Source of the DNA: Haematobacter missouriensis
GTDB lineage: Bacteria; Pseudomonadota; Alphaproteobacteria; Rhodobacterales; Rhodobacteraceae
DNA: 64,000 nt
NCBI RefSeq assembly: GCF_000740775.1
Contig: NZ_JFGS01000007.1
Span: forward strand, 1-64,000
Reading direction: 5' to 3'
In this document: positions 57,407 through 64,000 of the stretch, one piece after another
Layout of the letters: each line of letters opens with the position of its first letter
Position numbering within the stretch: position 1 is the first letter of the stretch
Notes under the pieces: model-generated
The model's database searches: none
Seen by the model: only the letters and a program-made list of their open reading frames with translations
What the model was told of the DNA's origin: nothing
Position numbers and translations under genes: made by a program

Positions 57407-57929
57407 TCCGCTGGCCCTTCAGCGGTGGATCTACCGGGCGATCTTCTTGGGCTTCGCGGCGCTGTTCTATGTCATCCGTATCCTGCCGCTGAGCACGCTG
57501 CCGCCGACACTCCCCGGGCCCGACCTGATGATCGCGCTCGCCTTCGCCTGGATCCTGCGCCGGCCGGACTTCGTGCCCGCGCCGCTCATCATCGCGGTGT
57601 TCCTGCTGGAGGATCTGCTCTATCACCGCCCGCCGGGGCTGTGGGCGGCGATCGTTCTGCTCGGCACGGAATTCATACGGGGGCGGGTTGCGCTTTTGCG
57701 CGGGCTGCCGTTTCCTGTGGAGTGGGCAATGGTCGCGGCGGTGCTCGTGGCGATGACGCTGCTGGAGCGATTGGTGCTTGCCGCTGCGCTGGTGCCGCAG
57801 GCCACACTCACCGCCGAGATGCTGCGTGTGTTGACAACGATGATCGCCTATCCCGTGGTCGTGCTCGCGACGCGGTTCGTCTTTGCCCTGCATGACCCCG
57901 AGCAGGACAGGTTGGGGAGACGCGCATGA
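57399..57929 (+). CDS. mreD: rod-shape-determining protein MreD
   Basis: A 176-residue membrane protein with five or six hydrophobic segments (AIFLGFAALFYVIRILPL, LMIALAFAWILR, PLIIAVFLLEDLLY and others). LPGPDLMIALAFAWILRRPD is the MreD-like N-terminal block. ATG 57399 lies inside the 3' end of mreC and its stop overlaps the mrdA start as ATGA, so three genes are translationally coupled. Confidence 0.9.
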   Translation: MADPLALQRWIYRAIFLGFAALFYVIRILPLSTLPPTLPGPDLMIALAFAWILRRPDFVPAPLIIAVFLLEDLLYHRPPGLWAAIVLLGTEFIRGRVALLRGLPFPVEWAMVAAVLVAMTLLERLVLAAALVPQATLTAEMLRVLTTMIAYPVVVLATRFVFALHDPEQDRLGRRA

Positions 57930-59845
57930 AGCGCAATGACAAGGATGTGGAGGAGAGCAGCCGCCGGATCACCCGCAGGGCGCTGGTCCTTGGCGGCTTG
58001 CAGGTCAGCGTTCTTGCGCTGCTTGCGGGGCGGATGCGCTATCTTCAGATCGACCAGGCGGACCAGTACCGCATGCTGGCGGAAGAGAACCGGGTCTCCA
58101 TCCGGCTCATCCCGCCGACGCGGGGCCTCATCGCCGACCGCACCGGTACGATCATCGCGGGCAACGAGCAGAACTACCGTGTCGTCATCGTGCGGGAGGA
58201 TGCCGGGGATGTGGGCGAGGTGCTGAACCGCCTGTCGCGCGTGATCCCCATGTCGGAGGACGAGAGAGAGCGGACGCTGCGCGAGATCCGCCGCCGGTCG
58301 GCCTTCGTGCCGATCACGGTCGCGGACCGGCTGTCGTGGAAGGAATTCTCCGAGGTCGCCGTGAACGGTCCGGCGCTTCCGGGTGTCACGCCGGAGGTGG
58401 GCCTGTCGCGTTTCTACCCGCTGCGGGGCGACTTCGCCCATGTCGCGGGTTACGTTGGCCCGGTGAGCGAGAACGATCTGGCCAATCTTGAGAGCCACGA
58501 TCCCGTTCTGCAGATTCCGAAGTTTCAGATCGGCAAGAACGGCGTCGAGCAGCGCATGGAAGACGTGCTGCGCGGCACCGCTGGCTCCAAGCGGATCGAG
58601 GTGAATGCTGTCGGTCGCGTCATGCGGGAACTGAGCCGGCAGGAGGGCGATGCCGGCGGGAACGTGCAGCTCACCGTGGACCACCGGCTGCAACGCTACA
58701 CGCTCGACCGGCTCGGGGAGGACAGCGCCGCCGCGGTGGTGATGGACGTGCACAATGGCGATCTGCTGGCGCTGGTCTCCGCGCCATCCTTCGACCCGAA
58801 CCTGTTCGTGCGCGGAATCTCCGTCGCCGACTACCGCGCGCTGATGTCCAACGACCACCGCCCGCTGGCCAACAAGACGGTGCAGGGCACCTATCCCCCC
58901 GGCTCCACCTTCAAGATGGTGACCGCGCTTGCCGCGATGAAGGCGGGGATGCTCGACCCGTCCGACAGCGTCTATTGCCCGGGGTATCTGGCCTATGGGG
59001 GGCGCAGGTTCCACTGCTGGCGGCACGGGGGTCATGGGCGGCTGTCGCTGGTCGAGGCGCTGGCGCAATCCTGCGACGTGTTTTTCTACGAGATCGCGCA
59101 GCGCGTCGGGATCGACAAGATCAGTGAGATGTCGCGACTTCTGGGGCTTGGCGTCCGCCATGACCTTCCGCTTTCCGCCGTGGCGGAAGGGCTGGCGCCG
59201 ACGCAGGCGTGGAAGCGGCAGGCACGTGGCGAAAGCTGGCTCGTGGGTGACACGATCAACGCTTCCATCGGGCAGGGATTCAATCTCAGCTCCCCTCTCC
59301 AGCTCTGCGTGATGACCGCACGGATCGCCACGGGACGGAACGTGCTGCCCCGGCTCATCAAGTCGATCGACGGGATCGAGCAACCGTTGCAGGGGGGGGA
59401 GGAGCTGGGCCTCTCCGCGGCGCATCTCGCCCAGGTGCGGCGGGGGATGGATCAGGTGATGAACGGCCGCACCGGCACGGCGCGGGGGTCGCGCATCGCC
59501 GATGAGGCCATGTTGATGGCGGGCAAGACCGGCACAGCGCAGGTTCGCAACATCTCGGCGGCAGAGCGGGCCTCCGGCGTGCTGGGCAACCATCAGCTTC
59601 CCTGGAACCGGCGCGATCACGCACTTTTCGTGGCCTACGCACCGGTCCACGCCCCCCGTATCGCGGTGAGCGTCGTTGTCGAGCATGGCGGCGGCGGCTC
59701 TGCCGTGGCCGCGCCCATCGCACGGGACATGATCAAGTTCGCACTGGGTGGCGGTCTTGGCCCGACTGCCGTCGCCCCCCCAGCGGAAGGGGCGGACCCC
59801 GCGCCTACTCCTGTCGCGCCACCTTCCCGGACGACCCGCGCATGA
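57926..59845 (+). CDS. mrdA: penicillin-binding protein 2 (MrdA)
   Basis: A 639-residue transpeptidase of the elongasome. One N-terminal membrane helix (about 15-31), a PBP dimerisation domain (PTRGLIADRTGTIIAGN near 57), then the transpeptidase with Ser-X2-Lys in PPGSTFKMV (Ser near 327), the middle motif in AQSCDVFFYE and Lys-Thr-Gly in AGKTGTAQV. A Pro-rich tail follows. The stop overlaps the rodA start as ATGA. Confidence 0.96.
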   Translation: MKRNDKDVEESSRRITRRALVLGGLQVSVLALLAGRMRYLQIDQADQYRMLAEENRVSIRLIPPTRGLIADRTGTIIAGNEQNYRVVIVREDAGDVGEVLNRLSRVIPMSEDERERTLREIRRRSAFVPITVADRLSWKEFSEVAVNGPALPGVTPEVGLSRFYPLRGDFAHVAGYVGPVSENDLANLESHDPVLQIPKFQIGKNGVEQRMEDVLRGTAGSKRIEVNAVGRVMRELSRQEGDAGGNVQLTVDHRLQRYTLDRLGEDSAAAVVMDVHNGDLLALVSAPSFDPNLFVRGISVADYRALMSNDHRPLANKTVQGTYPPGSTFKMVTALAAMKAGMLDPSDSVYCPGYLAYGGRRFHCWRHGGHGRLSLVEALAQSCDVFFYEIAQRVGIDKISEMSRLLGLGVRHDLPLSAVAEGLAPTQAWKRQARGESWLVGDTINASIGQGFNLSSPLQLCVMTARIATGRNVLPRLIKSIDGIEQPLQGGEELGLSAAHLAQVRRGMDQVMNGRTGTARGSRIADEAMLMAGKTGTAQVRNISAAERASGVLGNHQLPWNRRDHALFVAYAPVHAPRIAVSVVVEHGGGGSAVAAPIARDMIKFALGGGLGPTAVAPPAEGADPAPTPVAPPSRTTRA

Positions 59846-60981
59846 CCTATCTCGCGTCAAACCTGAAGCAGGTACCGACGGGCCTGCGCAAGCTGCTCCA
59901 TATCAACTGGCCGCTCGTGGTGCTGATCAGCGCGATCTGCTCCATGGGCTTCCTGATGCTCTATTCCGTCGCGGGAGGGTCGCTGCACCCCTGGGCGGAG
60001 CCGCAGATGATGCGCTTCGGCCTTGGCATCGTGATCATGTTTCTTGTGGGTTTCGTGCCGATCTGGCTGTGGAGGAACCTGTCGGGCGCGGTCTATATGG
60101 CCGCCTTCCTGATGCTGGTCTATGTGGAGCTGTTCGGCCACACCGGGATGGGCGCGACCCGCTGGATCAACCTTGGCTTCATGATGGTCCAACCGTCGGA
60201 GATCATGAAGATCGCGATGATCATGCTGCTTGCCGCCTATTACGACTGGCTCGACGTGCGGAAGGTGTCGCGCCCGCTCTGGGTGCTGATCCCGCTGCTC
60301 ATCATCGTGGTGCCGACGGTTCTGGTGCTGAAACAACCCGACCTCGGAACCTCCACCATGCTGATCGCCGGGGGCGCTCTGCTGATGTTCGCGGCGGGGG
60401 TGAGCTGGATTTACTTTGCCGTGGTCATCGGCCTCGTGGTGGGCGCGGTGGCGCTGGTGCTCAACAGTCGCGGCACGCCCTGGCAGTTGCTGCATGACTA
60501 CCAGTTCCGCCGCATTGACACGTTTCTCGATCCGTCGAACGATCCTCTGGGGGCGGGCTATCACATCACGCAGGCGAAGATCGCACTCGGCTCCGGCGGC
60601 TGGGCCGGGCGAGGTTTCATGGAGGGTACGCAGAGCCGCCTGAACTTTCTGCCCGAGAAGCATACCGACTTCATTTTTACATCGCTGGCGGAGGAGCTGG
60701 GCTTCGTGGGGGGCATGTCGCTGCTCACGCTCTATGCGCTGCTGCTGTTCTTCACCATGTCTTCCGGCGTCACCAACAAGGACCGTTACGGTTCGCTCCT
60801 GACCATCGGGATCGCGGGGACACTGTTCATTTACATCACCGTCAACATGTCGATGGTCATGGGCCTTGCGCCCGCGAAGGGGGCGCCGCTGCCTTTCGTT
60901 TCCTACGGCGGGACGGTGATGCTGGTTCTGCTCTGGGCCTATGGTCTGGTGCAGAGCGCGCATATCCACAAGCCGAGGTAA
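59842..60981 (+). CDS. rodA: peptidoglycan glycosyltransferase RodA
   Basis: A 379-residue SEDS-family polymerase with about ten membrane helices. Family blocks: GATRWINLGFMMVQPSEIMK, LKQPDLGTSTM (with the functional Asp region), FLPEKHTDFIFTSLAEELGF and PLPFVSYGGTVMLV. It pairs with PBP2, encoded immediately upstream with a four-base overlap. Last gene of the shape operon; ghrA starts three bases later. Confidence 0.96.
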   Translation: MTYLASNLKQVPTGLRKLLHINWPLVVLISAICSMGFLMLYSVAGGSLHPWAEPQMMRFGLGIVIMFLVGFVPIWLWRNLSGAVYMAAFLMLVYVELFGHTGMGATRWINLGFMMVQPSEIMKIAMIMLLAAYYDWLDVRKVSRPLWVLIPLLIIVVPTVLVLKQPDLGTSTMLIAGGALLMFAAGVSWIYFAVVIGLVVGAVALVLNSRGTPWQLLHDYQFRRIDTFLDPSNDPLGAGYHITQAKIALGSGGWAGRGFMEGTQSRLNFLPEKHTDFIFTSLAEELGFVGGMSLLTLYALLLFFTMSSGVTNKDRYGSLLTIGIAGTLFIYITVNMSMVMGLAPAKGAPLPFVSYGGTVMLVLLWAYGLVQSAHIHKPR

Positions 60982-60984
60982 CCC

Positions 60985-61914
60985 ATGCCCCTGATCCTGT
61001 TTGCCGGCAGCCCTGACGAATGGGTCGCCTACCAGCAGACGCTGCCCGCCGCACTGAAGGAGGCGGGTGTCGAGGCGGAGCTCACCGCCGAGAGTCCCGC
61101 TGATCCGGGGCGCGTGGATTACATCGTGACCTCTCCCGCCGGGCGGATTTCGGACTACGCGCCCTTCGTGAACTGCCGCCTTGTGCAAAGCCTCTGGGCT
61201 GGGGTGGAGCGGATCACGGGCAATGTCACGCTCACACAACCGCTCGCGCGGATGGTGGATCCAGCGCTGACGCAGGGGATGATCGAATATGTGAAGGGCC
61301 ACGTTCTCCGCCTGCATCTCCGGATGGACGACTGCCTGCAGGACGGGCGGTGGCGGCGGATCGTGCCGCCGCTCGCTGCGGAGCGGAAGGTGGCGATCCT
61401 CGGGTTGGGGGAACTGGGGCAGGCGGCCGCGGGGGCGCTGGGCGCGCTTGGCTTCCGACCGCTGGGATGGAGCAGGCGCCCCCACGATGTGCCGGGGGTG
61501 GAGACGCATTCCGGCGCCGACGGGCTGACCCATGTGCTCTCGCAGGCGGAGATCCTCATCACGCTGCTGCCGCTGACACCGGAGACGGAGGGACTTCTGA
61601 ATGCCACGCGTCTTGCGCGGCTGCCGAAGGGGGCCAGCATCATCAACCCGGGACGCGGGCCGCTCATCATGGATGAGGCGCTCCTCGAGGCGCTGGATTC
61701 AGGTCATCTTGGCCGGGCAGTGCTGGATGTCTTCCGAGAGGAGCCGCTGCCGCCGGCCCATCCGTTCTGGACCCATCCGAAAGTCCTCGTCACTCCGCAT
61801 ATCGCGGCGGCGACACGCCCTGCGACCGCGGCCCGCGTGGCGGCGGAAAATATCCGGCGGGGAGAGGCGGGGGAGCCCCTCCTTCACCTCGTGGACAGGC
61901 GCGCCGGTTACTGA
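60985..61914 (+). CDS. ghrA: glyoxylate/hydroxypyruvate reductase A
   Basis: A 309-residue D-2-hydroxyacid dehydrogenase. The NAD(P) fold is KVAILGLGELGQAAAGALGALGF, the catalytic Arg lies in INPGRGPLIMDEALL, and the Glu/His pair in FREEPLPPAHPFW and VLVTPHIAAATRP. It reduces glyoxylate to glycolate and hydroxypyruvate to glycerate. It follows rodA by three bases and is probably co-transcribed with the shape operon. It converges on the DUF1523 gene with only six bases between. Confidence 0.9.
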   Translation: MPLILFAGSPDEWVAYQQTLPAALKEAGVEAELTAESPADPGRVDYIVTSPAGRISDYAPFVNCRLVQSLWAGVERITGNVTLTQPLARMVDPALTQGMIEYVKGHVLRLHLRMDDCLQDGRWRRIVPPLAAERKVAILGLGELGQAAAGALGALGFRPLGWSRRPHDVPGVETHSGADGLTHVLSQAEILITLLPLTPETEGLLNATRLARLPKGASIINPGRGPLIMDEALLEALDSGHLGRAVLDVFREEPLPPAHPFWTHPKVLVTPHIAAATRPATAARVAAENIRRGEAGEPLLHLVDRRAGY

Positions 61915-61920
61915 CCACGC

Positions 61921-62577
61921 TCAGCCCTTTCTGCGGAACCAGTTGGTGAAGCGTTGCCAACGGCGGCTCATGCTGTCGCGCGCCTCATCCAGATTGGCAT
62001 CCGCCCGGTCTATCACATCATCGAAGCGGCTCATCGCCGGTTCGATGGCCCGTTGCCGAAACCGCCGCCAGAGGACCACGATCCAGACCGCCAGCAGGAA
62101 CAGGATTGTCAGAACGATGATGGATGCCCACGGGATGACCCGCGCGTCCGGTCCGGAGACCTGCCGGATCGCCATGGCGTTGGGAAAGATCGAGAAGAAC
62201 TCGTTCCGCCAGCCATAACGGGTCACCGACACCCATTTCGGAGTGTTGGCGGTGGAGATCAGATCCTGTGCGCGGGCCTGCAGGTTGGCGCTGTCCATCT
62301 TGAAATAGGGCGGCCATCCCCAGCCGGTATCCTCGTTGCGATAGACGATGGCGCGCCCGTTCGGCTTGATGGCCTGAATGAATCGCACGTCCCGCGTACC
62401 CTGGGCCGTCTCCCCCGCAGGGGGGCTGGCCCAGAAGAAGGAATTGTCGCCGAAATCCACCCGCCGGTTCTCCGTGCCCACGATTCGCACGATGTCGTGG
62501 CGGGGGAGCGTGTAGTGCAGGAAGGAGCCGATGAGCCCCACAATGGCGATGATGAGCGTCCACTTGATGTAGCGCAA
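61921..62577 (-). CDS. DUF1523 family membrane protein
   Basis: A 218-residue protein with an N-terminal membrane helix (IKWTLIIAIVGLIGSFLHY), a periplasmic part of about 120 residues (HDIVRIVGTENRRVDFGDNS, NEDTGWGWPPYFKMDS, TRYGWRNEFFSIFPNA) and a second helix (IIVLTILFLLAVWIVVLW near 152), then a basic cytoplasmic tail. It matches the DUF1523 pattern found in alphaproteobacteria. Function unknown. It is preceded 15 bases upstream by another small membrane-protein gene. Confidence 0.85.
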   Translation of the reverse strand: MRYIKWTLIIAIVGLIGSFLHYTLPRHDIVRIVGTENRRVDFGDNSFFWASPPAGETAQGTRDVRFIQAIKPNGRAIVYRNEDTGWGWPPYFKMDSANLQARAQDLISTANTPKWVSVTRYGWRNEFFSIFPNAMAIRQVSGPDARVIPWASIIVLTILFLLAVWIVVLWRRFRQRAIEPAMSRFDDVIDRADANLDEARDSMSRRWQRFTNWFRRKG

Positions 62578-62592
62578 TTCGGTCCCTCCGGC

Positions 62593-62892
62593 TCAGTTCA
62601 CATTCACCAAGTAGATCAGAAAAGCGATCACCGCGAGTGGCAGCGCGTAGATTGCGAGCAATCGCCGCGCCCGGGCGGAACTGTCGTAAAGCCGCATCCC
62701 GCGCCGCACGAACTCTCGCCGCGCCGGTTTGGGTGCCGACAGCGTCTGCCAGCGCTCTTCCAGCCGTTGCCGGTGGAGCGAGCGGAGATAGAAAATCACC
62801 GAGAAATAAAGCGCCGTGCCAATCAGAAAGGACCACACGGCGACGCGGAGCAGGATCAGAAGCGTTGCCATGAGGCGCAGGATATCACGCAT
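62593..62892 (-). CDS. small two-helix membrane protein, unknown function
   Basis: A 99-residue protein with helices at about 10-37 (LLILLRVAVWSFLIGTALYF) and 78-97 (LLAIYALPLAVIAFLIYLVN), joined by a basic loop. ATG 62892 is taken as start; ATG 62871 (MATLLILLRVAV) is an alternative. The longer frame to 63780 lies antisense to the M20 peptidase gene and is rejected. It probably forms an operon with DUF1523. No named family recognised. Confidence 0.7.
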   Translation of the reverse strand: MRDILRLMATLLILLRVAVWSFLIGTALYFSVIFYLRSLHRQRLEERWQTLSAPKPARREFVRRGMRLYDSSARARRLLAIYALPLAVIAFLIYLVNVN

Positions 62893-62949
62893 CCGACAAC
62901 CGCCAATGCCCCGATTGCGCGGCGGTTTTTCCCGGACTACCGTGGTGGC

Positions 62950-64000
62950 ATGACCAGTCATGACACACCCTCTCCCCCCCTCTCTGATCGTCTGCTTTCC
63001 GCCGTCGCGGCGCGGGAAGGGGAGCTGATCGCCCTCACCCAGGAGTTGATCCGTATTCCCACGCTCAACCCGCCGGGCCGGAATTACCGCGACATCTGTA
63101 CGTTTCTGGCGGACCGGCTGGCGGCGCGCGGGTTCAGGGTGGAGCTTTTGCGGGCGGAGGGGACGCCGGGGGACAGCGAGGCCTTCCCGCGCTGGAACAT
63201 GGTGGCCCGGCGCGAGGGGGAGCGCAAAGGCGATTGCGTGCATTTCAACTCCCATCATGACGTGGTGGAGGTCGGCCACGGCTGGACGCGCGATCCTTTC
63301 GGGGGCGAGCTGGACGGGCGGCGCATCTATGGCCGCGGCGCCTGCGACATGAAGGGGGGGCTGGCGGCCTCTGTCATCGCGGCCGAGGCTTTTGTCGATA
63401 CCTGCCCCGACTTCGCCGGAGCGGTGGAGATCTCCGCCACGGCGGATGAGGAGACCGGCGGTTACGGCGGTGTCGCCTGGCTGGCCGAGCGCGGCTATTT
63501 CAGCCCGGAGCGCGTGCAGCATGTCATCATCCCCGAGCCGCTGAACAAGGACCGCATCTGCCTGGGCCATCGGGGGGTCTGGTGGGCGGAGATCGAGACC
63601 AAAGGCCGGATTGCCCACGGCTCCATGCCGTTTCTGGGCGACAGTGCGATCCGGCACATGTCGGCGGTGCTGGCCGAGATAGAGGCATATCTCTACCCGC
63701 TCCTCGCCTCCAAGCGGACGGAGATGCCCGTGGTGCCGGAGGGTGCGCGGCAATCGACGATGAACATAAATTCCATTCATGGGGGTGAGGCGGAGCAGCC
63801 TCCGGGGTTCACCGGCCTGCCCGCGCCCTGTGTCGCGGATCGCTGCCGCATCATCATCGACCGCCGTTTTCTCATCGAAGAAGGTCTGGGGGAGGTGAAG
63901 GGAGAGGTCAGGGGCCTGCTCGACCGGCTGAAGGCCACGCGGCCCAACTTCGAATATGAGATCCGCGACCTGTTCGAAGTGCTGCCGTCGATGACGGATG
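62950..64000 (+). CDS. M20 family metallopeptidase (ArgE/DapE-like), 3' end cut by window
   Basis: The first 350 codons of a zinc amidohydrolase of the acetylornithine-deacetylase / succinyl-diaminopimelate-desuccinylase group. The first metal motif is HFNSHHDVVEVGHGWTRDPF, the bridging Asp is in GRGACDMKGG, the catalytic Glu-Glu pair in SATADEETGGYGG, and PEPLNKDRICLGHRGVWW leads to the dimerisation domain. The frame is open to the last base of the window. It diverges from the small membrane-protein gene over 57 bases. Substrate undecided. Confidence 0.88.
   Translation, partial: MTSHDTPSPPLSDRLLSAVAAREGELIALTQELIRIPTLNPPGRNYRDICTFLADRLAARGFRVELLRAEGTPGDSEAFPRWNMVARREGERKGDCVHFNSHHDVVEVGHGWTRDPFGGELDGRRIYGRGACDMKGGLAASVIAAEAFVDTCPDFAGAVEISATADEETGGYGGVAWLAERGYFSPERVQHVIIPEPLNKDRICLGHRGVWWAEIETKGRIAHGSMPFLGDSAIRHMSAVLAEIEAYLYPLLASKRTEMPVVPEGARQSTMNINSIHGGEAEQPPGFTGLPAPCVADRCRIIIDRRFLIEEGLGEVKGEVRGLLDRLKATRPNFEYEIRDLFEVLPSMTD

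Noticed and set aside
57848-59860. 670-codon minus-strand frame opposite mrdA
   Set aside because: Antisense shadow of PBP2 in high-GC DNA, rich in His and Arg, no domain.

Overview
The window is about 64 kb of GC-rich chromosome from an alphaproteobacterium, most likely a member of the Rhodobacterales (Paracoccaceae/Roseobacter group). Four independent signs agree: a SAM/SAH riboswitch in front of metK (a class described from this order), an Irr-type Fur regulator next to fabA-fabB-fabI, a tRNA-His without an encoded G-1 and with A73 (an alphaproteobacterial trait), and a LexA box of the alphaproteobacterial form GTTC-N7-GTTC in front of mmcB. Most of the window is housekeeping DNA; a few places carry mobile or phage-derived sequence.

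Layout. 1-389: broken IS481-type transposase with a small palindrome inserted in frame. 0.64-7.3 kb (+): a transglutaminase/DUF2126, ATP-grasp/alpha-E and transglutaminase operon, a predicted but uncharacterised peptide-modification system. 7.5-8.0 kb (-): BcsS-like envelope protein. 8.1-11.5 kb (-): three alpha/beta hydrolases and a PLP-dependent dehydratase, all translationally coupled, one hydrolase ending in a (His-Asp)n tail. 11.6-14.2 kb (-): fabA-fabB-fabI, divergent from irr. 15.1-24.5 kb (+): miaB, phoH-like ybeZ, ybeY, corC, lnt, riboswitch-metK, trmB, aroA, allA. 24.4-25.5 kb (-): a GAPDH gene. 25.6-28.8 kb: a probable 54-codon small gene with its own terminator, SOS-controlled mmcB, a DUF6324-like gene, tRNA-His, a small secreted protein, and long stretches without recognisable genes.

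29.0-36.3 kb (-): surE-pcm-nlpD ending at a strong terminator, then radA, cvpA, purF and an SDR gene. 36.6-41.0 kb (+): an ABC exporter, a BON/LysM protein and an acyl-CoA synthetase, followed by a convergent DoxX gene. 42.4-43.1 kb (+): a phage-like islet with a possible spike-base protein and a nested inner/outer spanin pair. 43.3-46.6 kb (-): hisD, UPF0262, LMW phosphatase-like, NTF2-like and GNAT genes. 47.97-53.3 kb: M48 lipoprotein, nadE with ynfA, a protein of 18 MORN repeats and a VPLPA-CTERM surface protein. 53.4-55.1 kb: leuA behind a Leu/Ile-rich leader peptide with a hairpin. 55.4-61.9 kb (+): mreB-mreC-mreD-mrdA-rodA rod-shape operon and ghrA. 61.9-64.0 kb: two membrane-protein genes (-) and the start of an M20 peptidase (+) that runs off the end.

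Functional themes are envelope growth and shape (mre/mrd/rod, lnt, nlpD), fatty-acid synthesis next to an iron regulator, translation and RNA modification (miaB, ybeY/ybeZ, trmB), SAM and leucine synthesis under RNA-level control, and purine, aromatic and histidine synthesis. The least described parts are the DUF2126/ATP-grasp operon, the spanin islet, the poly-(His-Asp) hydrolase and the small gene at 25.6 kb. All family assignments come from reading the translated sequence; no database search was run.
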